45,228 nt of DNA from Spirogloea muscicola (lineage: Eukaryota > Streptophyta > Zygnematophyceae > Spirogloeales > Spirogloeaceae), in contig WELB01000140.1 of NCBI GenBank assembly GCA_009602725.1, forward strand, positions 195,488 to 240,715, read 5' to 3'. Position numbers and translations under genes: made by a program. Positions 18,720 through 28,192 of the stretch are shown piece after piece. Within the stretch, counting starts at the first letter, position 1, and every line of letters begins with the position of its first letter. A model generated the notes under the pieces. The model did no database searches. It saw nothing but the letters and a program-made list of their open reading frames with translations, and was not told where the DNA came from.

Positions 18720-19030
18720 AGATGTCGGAATGGTCGACTCGAACAACAGAGCCGTGTGGCTTATCCAAACGGTCGGTTCATTACACCTGCCACCCGCGGC
18801 GGTTCACACGAAAGTTCGTAGCAGAGGACAAGGCGCCGTGCGCCACATTGTACAGTGCAAGTTTGGCTATCAATTTCAAGGCATGCCTATTTGGCACAAA
18901 GCCAATCATCATCTAATCTCACATGAATTGAAGCAGCCAACACAATGCCGTGACAAGGCACCTTGGCCTTATATTTTTGAATGCGAATGGGAACCTTGCA
19001 TAAACGATCACATCGGTGGGGTGTACTCAT
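18720..19030 (-). pseudogene. Opposite-strand Ty3 fragment: LTR-B end plus protease linker
   Basis: 18741-18785 is the end of an LTR-B (GTGTGGCTTATCC...TTCATTACA) in minus orientation. 18800-19025 on the minus strand reads CKVPIRIQKYKAKVPCHGIV and then HVRLDDDWLCAK, the protease/RT linker seen in elements I and II. It replaces the middle of element VI gag. Origin by insertion or recombination is unresolved. Confidence 0.5.
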
Positions 19031-19620
19031 TGGGACTTCTTCGTAAGACCGTTGTCGAGTATGTACGGTGAGGTGCATGCCGAGCTCAACGCGCGGATTT
19101 AACTGGACCTCATTTGCATGCGGAACGACGACTTTGAGGATTGTGTACGGCGTTTCCATATGTTGCTCAGCAAGCTCAACACCAGACCTCTGGACAACGC
19201 TGATCAGTGTCGAGGCATCAAGGCGGGCCTCCCGCAGCACGTCGCTCAGCTCGTTCAGTCGGATGCAGTGACCTTCCAGCCTGTGGACACCTTGGACCGC
19301 CTCATTGAGCAGCGTAACTAATGTTCGCGATGTATCCGCACAAGCGTCCCCTGGCGGAAGCCGTCGTCAACCCGGCTGCCCCTTCATCTTCGAGGCGTCG
19401 GCCTAGCAGTATGCCCAGTACAAGTGCCAACCAAGCCTTACCTGGGGCAACGGTGCCCAAACAAGCCAGTGGCCTTTTTCCCCGAGGAGAACCGAGCTTG
19501 CTACCGCTGTGGCCAGAAGGGCCACCGCATCCGCGACTGTACCCAAGCCCAAGCACCCCTCATCCACGAGCAAGTCTGCTCCACTCGACCCCGAAGGGCA
19601 GTACAAGGGCAAGTACAAAC
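19031..19620 (+). pseudogene. Gag C-terminal region with CCHC zinc knuckle (element VI)
   Basis: Starts WDFFVRPLSSMYGEVHAEL, a stop, then FEDCVRRFHMLLSKL and CRGIKAGLPQHVAQLV, matching gag of element II. After a frameshift, CYRCGQKGHRIRDC (about 19500-19541) is a perfect C-x2-C-x4-H-x4-C nucleocapsid zinc knuckle, which binds element RNA. It is followed by GQYKGKYKRECL, also shared with elements II and IV. Confidence 0.7.
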
Positions 19621-19829
19621 GTGAGTGCCTTTCCTGATTCTTGTGTGGAGCCCTCAACTGCATGATTTGCAAAAGCTACTTGAACGCGTGGGACATGCTT
19701 GTTTGCAGTCTCCTATTGCAGTACGCTCCTTTGCATATGCTAATGCAAGCTTTGGTGACTGGTGGTTCCCGTGTTGTCTGGGTCCCCCGCAACCAAGTGC
19801 AATCAGCTGCTCAGATGTACATAAATTAG

Positions 19830-20335
19830 GTGCAACATCATGGGGCTGACGACCCTGTGTTTTTCATCGTGCGATGCAGGCGAGGATTGAATTTTCTACC
19901 ACCATCAGGACTTTCCCTGCTCTGTCTCTACACAGCAGGCCATCCCCACATAGTAGCTGGTGCTGCTGGATCACCTAGGAAACTGTTGATATATGTAGTT
20001 CGCAATGTTAGTCTTGCTTCAGTTGGCAACTTATCATTTTGTGCTTCCACGCATAGTATGCTATTTACAGGCATAGCGGCTGCTCAGCCAGCCCAGATCC
20101 TTACAGACACGGGTGCCTTGATATCCTGTGTTAGTAAGACTCTCGTGTGCGACAATGGCTTGCCCGTCCAACCCAATCATGTATTGCAGGCTAGATTGGC
20201 CAATGGTCATCATAGTAGAGTATTGGGCATTTGCAAAGTACTCATTCGCATCCAAAGCTATAAATCGCTTGTGTCTCGTCATGTCGTCGATTTGGCGTCT
20301 GCCTTTGATGTAATCTTAGGCGATGTTTGAAATTG
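19830..20335 (+). pseudogene. Retropepsin-type protease of element VI
   Basis: A 166-codon open frame. Near residues 90-100 it reads PAQILTDTGALISCVSK, the D-T-G-A active-site loop of an aspartic protease, then LVCDNGLPVQ, ARLANGHHS and VLIRIQSYKS, ending in AFDVILGD before a frameshift (normally followed by DWL). It would cleave the Gag-Pol polyprotein. Confidence 0.65.
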
Positions 20336-20639
20336 TGCCATCGCGTCCGTGCTTCATTACAGACAGCGACGTGTCGACCGACGTATTACTCGTCGTTCCA
20401 AATTGCACAACGTCGACATTTCCTATGTACCACCACCCACGACCCATGCAAGTTTCTTCTCTGCGGCTTTCAGTTGTGCGGATGAAGAAGCTCCTTCGCA
20501 GGGCACCAGCTTCGGCTGCGTATCTGGGTGTGGTGATGAGTGCTGAGTCTCCCCCTGACTCTGAGGTGAGCATCGTGGCCTCGCATAATACGGCTCTTGA
20601 CATAATATTGGCAGAGATTCGGATGTGTTCCCGGATGCA

Positions 20640-21695
20640 CTTCCAGACGGTTTGCCTCCAGATCGAGGCGTGGCTCATGCAATTCCACTGGAAGCCCGGC
20701 GCTGTCCTGCCGTCCTTTGTATCGACTGAGTCCTCTCGAATCTAGAGAAATGCAATTACAAGTGACGGAATTGCTCCGTGAAGGCGGATTAAAGCTTCTC
20801 AGTCTCCGTATGGTGCACATATCCTTTACGTCGAGAAGAAGATGGTGGTCTCCGGATGTGCGTCGACTACCGAGCCTTGAACAAGCTCACTGTCAAAACA
20901 TCGTTACCCCTTGCCTCGTATCGATATTCTGTTCGATGGTCTCGCGGAAGCCACAATGTTCAGCTCCCTCGACTTGCAAAGTGGGTATCACCATAACCGA
21001 ATCACTCCTGAGGATGTTCCGAAGTCAGCCTTGACGTACGCTGGTCGGGCACTTCCAGTTCAAGGTGCTGCGCTTTGGTCTGACCAACGCACCTGCCACG
21101 TTTCAGGCTGTGATGACGAAGGTTTTTGGCCCCCTTTTGTATGACTTCGTGCTGGTCTATCTGGATGACATATTGGTGTTCAGTAATACGCCTGAGGATC
21201 ACGTACGCCACCTGCGGAAAGTTCTGCAGTTGCTACGTGAAAATCATTTGTACGCCAAGACTTCCTAGTGTGTCTTCAACAAGCCCGAGTTGACGTACTT
21301 AGGGCATGTGGTGGGCAAAGACGGGGTGCGCGTCGACCCCAGAAAGACAGTAGTAGTAACCTACTGGCCACTGCCGCGCAATGTGCCGCAGTTGCGATCC
21401 TTTGTGAAATTTGCTAACTATTCCCGACACTTCTCGTAGCCGGAAGCATGGCATCTCCTCATACGAAGGTCACTCTTGAGGACGTACCGTGGGGGGTGGG
21501 CGTCCGTATGGCAGAAGGCGTACGAGGATGTAATAAGGGTATTGCTATCCCCACCCGTTCTGGCTTTGCCTCGAGAGGGCGTGCCACTTTTACATAGTCT
21601 GTGACGCCTCTTTGATAGGCATTTGTGCCGTTCACCTGCAGGAGGGTCATCTCGTAGCATTTTAGAGTCGCCTTCTTAGTCCTGCAGAGCGAAAC
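20640..21695 (+). pseudogene. Reverse transcriptase and start of RNase H (element VI)
   Basis: In shifting frames: [55 protein letters not shown] (motif A), [16 protein letters not shown] (motif B), [14 protein letters not shown] (motif C, YLDD intact at about 21162) and the thumb TYLGHVVGKDGVRVDP. RNase H begins at about 21540 and ends at about 21695. Several frameshifts; a stop follows YAKTS at 21266-21268. Confidence 0.75.
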
Positions 21696-21826
21696 CGTAG
21701 CATCCCTATCCCTAATCACACAGTTAGGGTCGAAATGTCCTAGTTTGATTTTAAGCACAGGGTATTTAGGAGACAACCCTGACCTGGGATTGCATTTCTC
21801 GAAATTCGAGAGGGCTTAGCCGGTAC
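21696..21826. other. Mosaic of LTR-A and RT fragments
   Basis: 21700-21780 resembles the start of a minus-oriented LTR-A (CACACAGTTAGGGTC, GGGTATTTAGGAGACAACCC). 21781-21826 is a minus-strand RT piece (YRLSPLEFREMQSQ) closely matching 28799-28845. LTR-B sequence follows. Junction type unknown. Confidence 0.55.
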
Positions 21827-21976
21827 ATGGGCGCGCAGGCCAGCGCAGCAGGCCCCGCAGCAGGGTGCGGCGGCGGCTGCAGCGGTGAGTAGCGGCAAGG
21901 CTGCTCCTGAGCTTCACCGGTTCGAATTGCTTCGAGCCTCAGCCCAAGGCTCTTCGTCCTTCCCCGTGCCACCCCC
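21827..21976 (-). repeat. Left piece of element II 3' LTR-B
   Basis: GCGCAGGCC...GGTTCGAATTG...CCGTGCCACCCCC matches the middle of other LTR-Bs. It continues at 24799 after element III. CCCCC at 21972-21976 and 24794-24798 is the target duplication. Confidence 0.7.
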
Positions 21977-22865
21977 TGTGACATCTCTGCTCTTAATCAC
22001 ACAGTCAGAATGTCCTGGTTTGGATTCGAGTATAGGGTGTTTTGGAGACAACCCTCATACAGGAGAACGCCAACGCACATACGCGCACAGAGCGCAGCGG
22101 AAGTCTTACCCTGAGGCACCGCCCTAGAGCGGTGACTCTACCAATAGACTTACAGAGAGCCGGCAGGGCCCTCAGCGATGAGCTGCGGCGACGGGCTGGC
22201 AGCAGCCGGCAGCAGCAGAGCTGTGGCGGCGGCGGCAGCAGCAGGCAGCAGCGGGGCTGGCTAGGCAGCCGCAGGGCTGTGTCTCTCTCCGGCGTTGGTC
22301 CCCCCAGGAGTCTGACCAAGGCCCACTACTTATAGCGGTTCTCCTGCCACCCCTCCCCTGAGGGTGTGACGAGGGTCGGCCCCAAGGCCCTCCCTTGGAG
22401 GGGCGGGCCTGACAAGGGGACACGACAAACACAACAGGCTGGCACACAGGGCCAGTGGTCTTTAGCACGAGTCCAAGGGACTAGCGCCAAGAGGCCGGCG
22501 CGCGAGTCCAAGGGACTGGCGCGCTGGACAGTGACTAGCGCCAAGGAGGTGGCACGCCAGGCCAATAGCCTGGCTCACGGGGTCAAGGGACTGAGGCCAT
22601 GCAGCCATGAGGACTGGAGAGCTGGTCAATCCGGTCGGCCCGCGGGGCGCCGGCCTGAGGGAGAGCTGACCCACCCGGCCGGCCTGCAGGGCGTGAGCCC
22701 GAGGCGTGCCGACAGGGTACGGAGCCCGGGACCCTCGAACCGTACTTAGCTACACGGAGTGCAGCCAAGCTACCCGCACCGTTTGGGACTCCAAACGGTA
22801 GATACGTTACGCTCATGTAAGGTTATCGCGCGCCGTTGGCACCTTCAAACGGCGGAAACGTTACA
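21977..22865 (-). repeat. 3' LTR-A of element III
   Basis: 889 bp, TGTGACATCTCTGC...GAAACGTTACA. It has the hairpin CACCGCC-N4 at 22117-22134, a GCA-rich tract, an inverted TATA (CTTATAG, about 22330), 34-bp-like repeats of GACTAGCGCCAAG (22480-22560) and the U3 palindrome at 22779-22798. Confidence 0.85.
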
Positions 22866-22880
22866 TACCTCCCCACTTAG
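22866..22880 (-). promoter_or_regulatory. Polypurine tract of element III
   Basis: On the minus strand, AAGTGGGGAGGTA immediately precedes the 3' LTR, the same as in element I. Confidence 0.65.
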
Positions 22881-22930
22881 ATGTTCACGTCCTCGGGAAC
22901 AAGAAGGGAGTACGACAGATACCCAGGGTG

Positions 22931-23791
22931 TTAAGCCCTGCCTTCCCGGCGGGAAGGTTTTGGACGACGGAGAGAAGAGGCTTGGCCTCCTGTCAAATAC
23001 TTCTGGACGCGGGAAGGGCAATTGGCAAGATTGGCCGCTGGTTCCCAGGTATTGTGCTCAGGCCCAAAGCCGAGCCACTTGATGAGGTACTCACGGGACT
23101 TACGACGCCCACGGAGAGTGTCCCGGTGTGACAAGATCTCCTCCACTTGAAACTCCTCCGCGCCATCAACGACGAGGGGAGGTGGGGGCGGTTGGACACG
23201 GCCATCCGTATGGTATGGCTCGAGTTGAGACACATGGAAAACGTTGTGGATTTTCCAATGTACCGGTGTATCAATCTCATATGCGACCTTGCCGACAAGG
23301 CGCATGACACGGAAAGGTCCAACCCACTTTGGTAGCAACTTAGGCGTACCAACAGCCCGCAAGACTAAGTGCTTAGTGCTCAAGAGCACTTGGGCACCGA
23401 CGTCGAAGGACACATGCCTGCGACGGCGATCAGCATACTGCTTTTGCCGGTTCTGAGCAATTATCAAGAATTGCTTAGCCCTCTGCTGAGCTTCCAGGAG
23501 AGTACCGGTAAAGCTTACAGCGGCCGGAACGCGCTCCGGCCTCCCCACCTGCAAAGGTGATCGGGGATGCTGACCATAATTCAGGAAGAAGGGTGTGTTT
23601 TTGGTAGAGTCATGAAAGGCATTGTTCACAGCATATTCCGCTGGAGCAAGATACACATCCCAGTCAGTTTGACTGGGGTTTACGAAGTGCCTGAGCGTGT
23701 CTTCCAAAACCCGCTTCATCCGTCCGGTCTGACCGTCCGTCTGGGGATGGAAAGCCGTGGCATGGGTTGCTTCGTGCCGAGAAGCCTGCAC
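22931..23791 (-). CDS. Integrase C-terminal half and chromodomain, 286-codon open frame (element III)
   Basis: From N to C: FHPQTDGQTGRMKRVLED (end of integrase core), YLAPAEYAVNNAFHDSTKNT, PFFLNYGQHP, KQYADRRRRHVSFDVGAQVL, the GPY/F-type module (LLPKWVGPFRVMRLVGKVAY), HNVFHVSQLEPY, then a chromodomain FQVEEILSHRDTLRG with REYLIKWLGFGPEHNTWEP and a final helix. The aromatic/acidic cage pattern of the chromodomain is kept. The third catalytic residue of the D,D-35-E triad is changed: element I has QTERMN, here QTGRMK, so Glu is Gly. Upstream integrase is in an overlapping different frame (frameshift near 23720-23790). The complete integrase would be about twice this length. Confidence 0.8.
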   Translation of the reverse strand: MQASRHEATHATAFHPQTDGQTGRMKRVLEDTLRHFVNPSQTDWDVYLAPAEYAVNNAFHDSTKNTPFFLNYGQHPRSPLQVGRPERVPAAVSFTGTLLEAQQRAKQFLIIAQNRQKQYADRRRRHVSFDVGAQVLLSTKHLVLRAVGTPKLLPKWVGPFRVMRLVGKVAYEIDTPVHWKIHNVFHVSQLEPYHTDGRVQPPPPPLVVDGAEEFQVEEILSHRDTLRGRRKSREYLIKWLGFGPEHNTWEPAANLANCPSRVQKYLTGGQASSLRRPKPSRREGRA

Positions 23792-24539
23792 ACTTCTTTC
23801 CAGAAGTGACCCGTGAAGCGAGGATCGCGGTCAGACACGATGCGCTCGGGTACTCCGTGCAGTTTCCATACGCGGTCCACAAATATGCCAGCGAATTCCT
23901 TAGCGGAAACCCTTGTGGTCGTAGGTACAAAGTGCACCATTTTACTCAAGCGATCCACAAACACGACAATGGCATCATAGCCGTTGCGCGTCTTGGGCAA
24001 CTGGGTGATGAAATCCACACTGACATCAGACCAGTTTCGCGGTGGAATAGGCAAAGGTTGGAGCAACCCGGCAGGACTGTGAGAGCGTGCCTTACTACGC
24101 TGGCAGGTGGCACAAGTCTTCACAAAAGACGTTACGTGATTGACAAGCGCGGCCACCAAAAGAGAAGCTGGATAGCTTTCTTTGTCTTTCCCATACCCAA
24201 ATGACCACTGTACGGAGGCTTATGCATCTCTTGCATGATACTAGTGCGCAAGGCATTGCAGTTGGGCACCACAATGGCGTCACCTCGCCACCAGAAGCCT
24301 TGGTCATGTACTACTGTGCGTGGTTTGGTTGCAGATGCAAACCAAGGGTCTGTGCCATACCCATCACGAATACGCACATACAGCTCAGAGAGGTTGGTGG
24401 TGCTCTGCGCTGCGGCCCCACGGGTAGGCCGCACGTCTGCAGTCTGAACCCTTGTGGCACACAAGACAGGCGCCACAGCAGCCCCTACAATGTTGCGGCT
24501 CACCGGGTCCGCCACATTGATACTTCCAGGGCGGTACAA
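23716..24539 (-). pseudogene. Integrase N-terminal half with zinc finger (element III)
   Basis: The minus strand reads VADPVSRNIVGAA (RNase H-integrase linker), LSELYVRIRDGYG, FWWRGDAIVVPNCNALR, MHKPPYSGHLGMGKTKKA and, in the next frame, CATCQRSKARSHSP: together an HHCC zinc finger. The core follows: WSDVSVDFITQLPKTRNGYD (first Asp), VFVDRLSKMVHFVP, VSDRDPRFTGHFW (second Asp). A frameshift near 24140 separates finger and core. It stops abruptly at 24539 at the deletion junction. Confidence 0.78.
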
Positions 24540-24544
24540 CCACT

Positions 24545-24793
24545 GGAGAGCTGGTCAATCCAGTCGTCCAGCGGGGCGCCGGCCTGAGGGAGAGCTGACC
24601 CACCCGGCCGGCCTGCAGGGCGTGAGCCCGAGGCGTGCCGACAGGGTACGGAGCCCGGGACCCTCGAACCGTACTTAGCTACACGGAGTGCAGCCAAGCT
24701 ACCCTCACCGTTTGGGACTCCAAACGGTGGATACGTTACGCTCATGTAAGGTTATCGCGCGCCGTTGGCACCTTCAAACGGCGGAAACGTTAC
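24545..24793 (-). repeat. Truncated 5' LTR-A end of element III
   Basis: Matches 22616-22864 almost base for base, including the U3 palindrome (24708-24727). It ends AAACGTTAC with the last A lost, directly against CCCCC of the host LTR-B. Confidence 0.75.
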
Positions 24794-24798
24794 CCCCC

Positions 24799-25029
24799 TC
24801 CAGGGGTGTGAGCGGGTCGCTCCATGGCCCGCCTTGCGGCCGGCCAAAGATCCTCCTCTTGAACGAAAACAACCTGGCGAGGGGTATTTTAGGACAGGCG
24901 GGGCTCGCACCCGGGCGGGCCACTTGCCCGGCCAGCCAGCCCGCCAGCTGGCGGCTCACCTGGCCCAAATAGTCGGTCATGTAATGCCAACAGAGCCATG
25001 TGGCTTAACCAGACGGCTGCTTTATTACA
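24799..25029 (-). repeat. Right piece of element II 3' LTR-B
   Basis: TCCAGGGGTGTGAGCGGGTCG...GGCTGCTTTATTACA, the LTR-B end. It joins with 21827-21976. Confidence 0.7.
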
Positions 25030-25036
25030 TAATTCC

Positions 25037-25997
25037 TGTGGCATCTCTGCTCTAATCACACACTTAGAGTCAGAATGTCCAGGTTTGGATTCGAGCATAA
25101 GGTGTTTTGGAGACAACCCTCATACAGGAGAACGCCAACGCACATACGCGCACAGAGAGCAGCGGAAGTCTTACCCTGAGGCACCGCCCTAGGGCGGTGA
25201 CTTCACCAATAGACTTACAGAGAGCCGGCAGGGCCCGCAGCGATGAGCTGCGGCAACGGGCTGGCAGCAGCCGGCAGCAGCAGAGCTGTGGCGGCGGCGG
25301 CAGCAGCAGGCAGCAGCGGGGCTGGCTAGGCAGCAGCAGGGCTGTGTCTCTCTCAGGCGGTGTTTGGACTCCGGAGTCTGGCCAAGGCCTACTACTATAG
25401 CGGTTCTCCTGCCACCCCTCCCCTGAGGGTGTGACGAGGGTCGCCCCCAGGGCCCTCCCTCGGAGGGGCGGGCCTGACAAGGGGACACGACAAATACAAC
25501 AGGCTGGCACACAAGGCCAGAGGCCTGTAGCACGAGTCCAAGGGACTAGCGCCAAGAGGCCGGCACGCGAGTCCAAGGGACTGGCGCGCTGCACAGCATG
25601 GGTCCAAGCGACTAGCGCCAAGAGGCCAACGCGCTGCACAGTGACTAGCGCCAAGGAGGTGGCGCGCCAGGCCAATAGCCTGGCTCACGGGGTCAAGGGA
25701 CTGAGGCCATGCGGACACAGGACCGAGGCCGTGCAGCCATGAGGCCGAGAGAGCTGGTCAATCCGGTCAGCCCGCGGGGCGCCGTCCTGAGGGAGAGCTG
25801 ACCCAGCCAGCCGGCCTGCAGGGCGTGAGCCCGAGGCGTGCGGACAGAGTACGGAGCCCGGGACCCTCAAACCGTACTTAGCTACACGGACTGCAGCCAA
25901 GCTACCCGCACCGTTTGGGACTCCAAACGGTAGATACGCTACGCTCATGTAAGGTTATCGCGCGCCGTTGGCACCCTCAAACGGCGGAAACGTTACA
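25037..25997 (-). repeat. Solo LTR-A inserted beside the element II polypurine tract
   Basis: 961 bp, TGTGGCATCTCTGC...GAAACGTTACA, with the hairpin at 25182-25199 and the U3 palindrome at 25911-25930. It has extra GACTAGCGCCAAGAGG repeat units compared with 21977-22865. Flanks ATTCC and CCTCC are at best a decayed duplication. It lies 7 bp inside the LTR-B end. Confidence 0.75.
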
Positions 25998-27470
25998 CCT
26001 CCCCACTCTGGTGTTCATTACATACCTCCCCACCCTATTGTTGACGTCCTCGGGAACCATGAGAGAACAGCCGACAGGGATTAAGACGCCTGTCGGCTGC
26101 TGCCTGTACCAAGCCATGGATAATTACCAACCTTGACCAGGTATTCCCGAGAGCATCTGACAGTTTGCCAAATTGGCCGCAGGCTCCCAAGTGTTGCGCT
26201 CAGGCCCATACCCGAGCCACTTCAACAGATACTCACGGGTCTTACGCCCTCGAGGCTTGTCCCTGTGAGACAAGATTTTCCCACATCAAACTCAAAAATT
26301 TCAATCGATCAGTAGTGGAGGTGGGGGCGGCTGGACACGATCATCCGAAAGGAAGACCCTCAGCTGAGACACATGGAAGACATTGTGGACCTTCCAATGC
26401 ACCGGTGTCTTCAGCTCGTAGGACACCTTGCCCACAATGCGTACTACTGCACATGGTCCAACCCACTTGGGCAGCAACTTGCGCGTACCTACAGCCCGCA
26501 AGGATAAGTGCTTCGTGCTCAGCAGCACTTGCACACCAACATCGAACGACACGTCCTTCCGATGTTTGTCAGCATAAGCCTTCTGGCGTCTCTGAGCAGT
26601 TTCTAAAGTTGCCGAGCTCGTCTCTGAGCCTCCAAGAGAGTTCCAGTAAAGGCTACCGCGGCGTGAACCCGTTCTGGCCTTCCGAACTGAAGTGGAGCTC
26701 GTGGATGCTGACCGTAGTTGAGGAAGAATGGAGTCTCCTTTGTGGACGCATGATAGGCATGGTTGACAGCATGTTCAGCCGGAGCCAAATACTCGTCCCA
26801 GTCAGTCTGGCAGGATTGACGAAGTGCCTCGACATGTCCTCGAGAACTCGATTCATGCGCTCAATTTGGCCATCCGTTTGTGGGTGAAAGGCTGTGAACA
26901 GGGCCTGCTTTGTGCCAATAAGCTTGCTAACTTCTATTTATAAGTGACCTGTAAAGCGAGGATCGCGGTCCGAGACCAACTTCTCAGGTACGCCATGCAG
27001 CTTTCACACTTTATACACAAAGATGCCAGCGAAATCCTTCGCAAATACCCGCGTAGTTGTAGGAGCAAAGTGCACCAGTCTACTCAAGCGATCCACAAAG
27101 ACGACAATAGCATCATAGCCATTCCGCGTTTTAGGCAATTGTGTGATGGAACACACACTGACAGCAGATCAATTCCGCTCCAAAATCTGCAAGGGCTGAA
27201 GTAAGCCGGCAGGCTTGCCAGAAATTGCCTTTACGCTGGCACGTGGCACAGCTTACGACAAAGCGCGGCGCACCTGGGCTGAAAAAACCTCCACCAAAAG
27301 AGGCGTCGCACAGCCTTTGCTCACTCCTAGATGATCACTGTAAGGCGTATCATGCAGCTCCTGCATGATGTCAGTGCGCAAGGCATTGCAGTCGGGGACC
27401 ACAATAGCGTCATCTTGCCACCAAAAGCTTTTGTCAACAGTGAGGGTGCTTACGTTGGCGGTCACAGCAA
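25998..27470 (-). pseudogene. Chromodomain and integrase of element II, decayed
   Basis: The minus strand reads the GPY/F region MSFDVGVQVLLSTKHL through LLPKWVGP, HNVFHVSQLRVF and PPPPPLLID, then a frameshifted chromodomain (KTREYL-KWLGYGPE-NTWEP traces at 26130-26260). Integrase core pieces lie at 26600-27200 (MNRVLEDMSRHFVN, FFLNYGQHPRA) and the pre-finger region at 27253-27465 (FWWQDDAIVVPDCNALR). The polypurine region is duplicated at 25998-26035. Many frameshifts and a stop-rich core. Confidence 0.7.
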
Positions 27471-27628
27471 ACCATGGGTCCTTGCCATATCCTTGACGGA
27501 TACGGACGTAGAGCTCAGCGAGGTCAGCCGTGGGGATCCGAGAAGCTTGACGAGTCGTACGCAGTCTGCAGCCCGCACTCCGAGGGCGTTCAAGGCAGCC
27601 AACGCATTAGCGCTGCGAATGTTGCGAT

Positions 27629-28192
27629 TCACAGGGTCTGCAACATCAAGCCGTCCAGGGCGATGAATACATGCAATACACTCTTGAATACACCATACCC
27701 AATACACCATGCAATACACCATCGAGCTTGACGCCTTGTCAAATGCTGCTGCGTGTGGAAATACGTCAACGAGCAATGATCCGTGACAACCTTAATTGCC
27801 ACACCTTCCAGGTAGCAACGCCAGACACGTAAGGCGTGCACCACATCCTGCAATTCCTGCTCACCCGTAGTGACATTTCGCTCTGCAGGGATCAGCAGGC
27901 GACTCTCAATCGCTAACGGGTGACCCTCTTGCAAGAGCACGGCACCAATGCGGGTCAAAGAGGCACTGCAGACGAGTCCATATGGCACGCCTTGACGAGG
28001 AAAGACCAGCACAGGCGGAGATGCCAGCACCTGCTGGTTGCCCTCAAATGCCCGCTGGCATTCGGACGACCAATCCCAAGGTACGTCCTTACGAGTTAGT
28101 GTCGTAAGAGGAAGTGCCAAGTTTCCATAGCCTTGTAGGAAGTAGTTTGCAAAGCCCAGAAAGGAGCGCAATGCAGGTACAGTCCGTGGCAC
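27629..28192 (-). pseudogene. RT thumb and RNase H of element II with a lost Asp and a repeat insert
   Basis: A 187-codon frame: FLGFANYFLQGYGNLALPL (RT thumb/connection), LVCSASLTRIGAVLL, VTTGEQELQDVVHAL and VVTDHCSLTYFHTQQHLT. In element I the first block reads LVCDASLT, so the first RNase H Asp is replaced by Ser here. Near 27665-27722 four copies of about AATACACCAT expand the end of the domain, in place of AECIVQFGF in element I. Confidence 0.72.

Larger units (their letters stand above)
16641..21695 (+). mobile_element. Element VI: plus-strand Ty3 retrotransposon, 3' part missing
   Basis: 5' LTR-B (16641-17219), primer site, leader, gag N-terminus (17721-18157), gag C-terminus (19031-19560), protease (19830-20335), RT and the first part of RNase H, ending at about 21695 (S-PAER, matching LIPAERN of element I). 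Integrase and 3' LTR are absent. Gag is interrupted by a solo LTR-B (18158-18702) and an opposite-strand relic (18720-19030). Many frameshifts. Confidence 0.75.
21977..24793 (-). mobile_element. Element III: internally deleted LTR-A chromovirus inserted in LTR-B
   Basis: 3' LTR-A (21977-22865), polypurine tract, chromodomain and integrase (22931-24539), then an abrupt junction at about 24545 to the terminal 249 bp of the 5' LTR-A (24545-24793). RNase H, RT, protease, gag, primer site and most of the 5' LTR are gone. TSD CCCCC flanks it within an LTR-B. Its coding region is the best preserved in the window. Confidence 0.8.
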
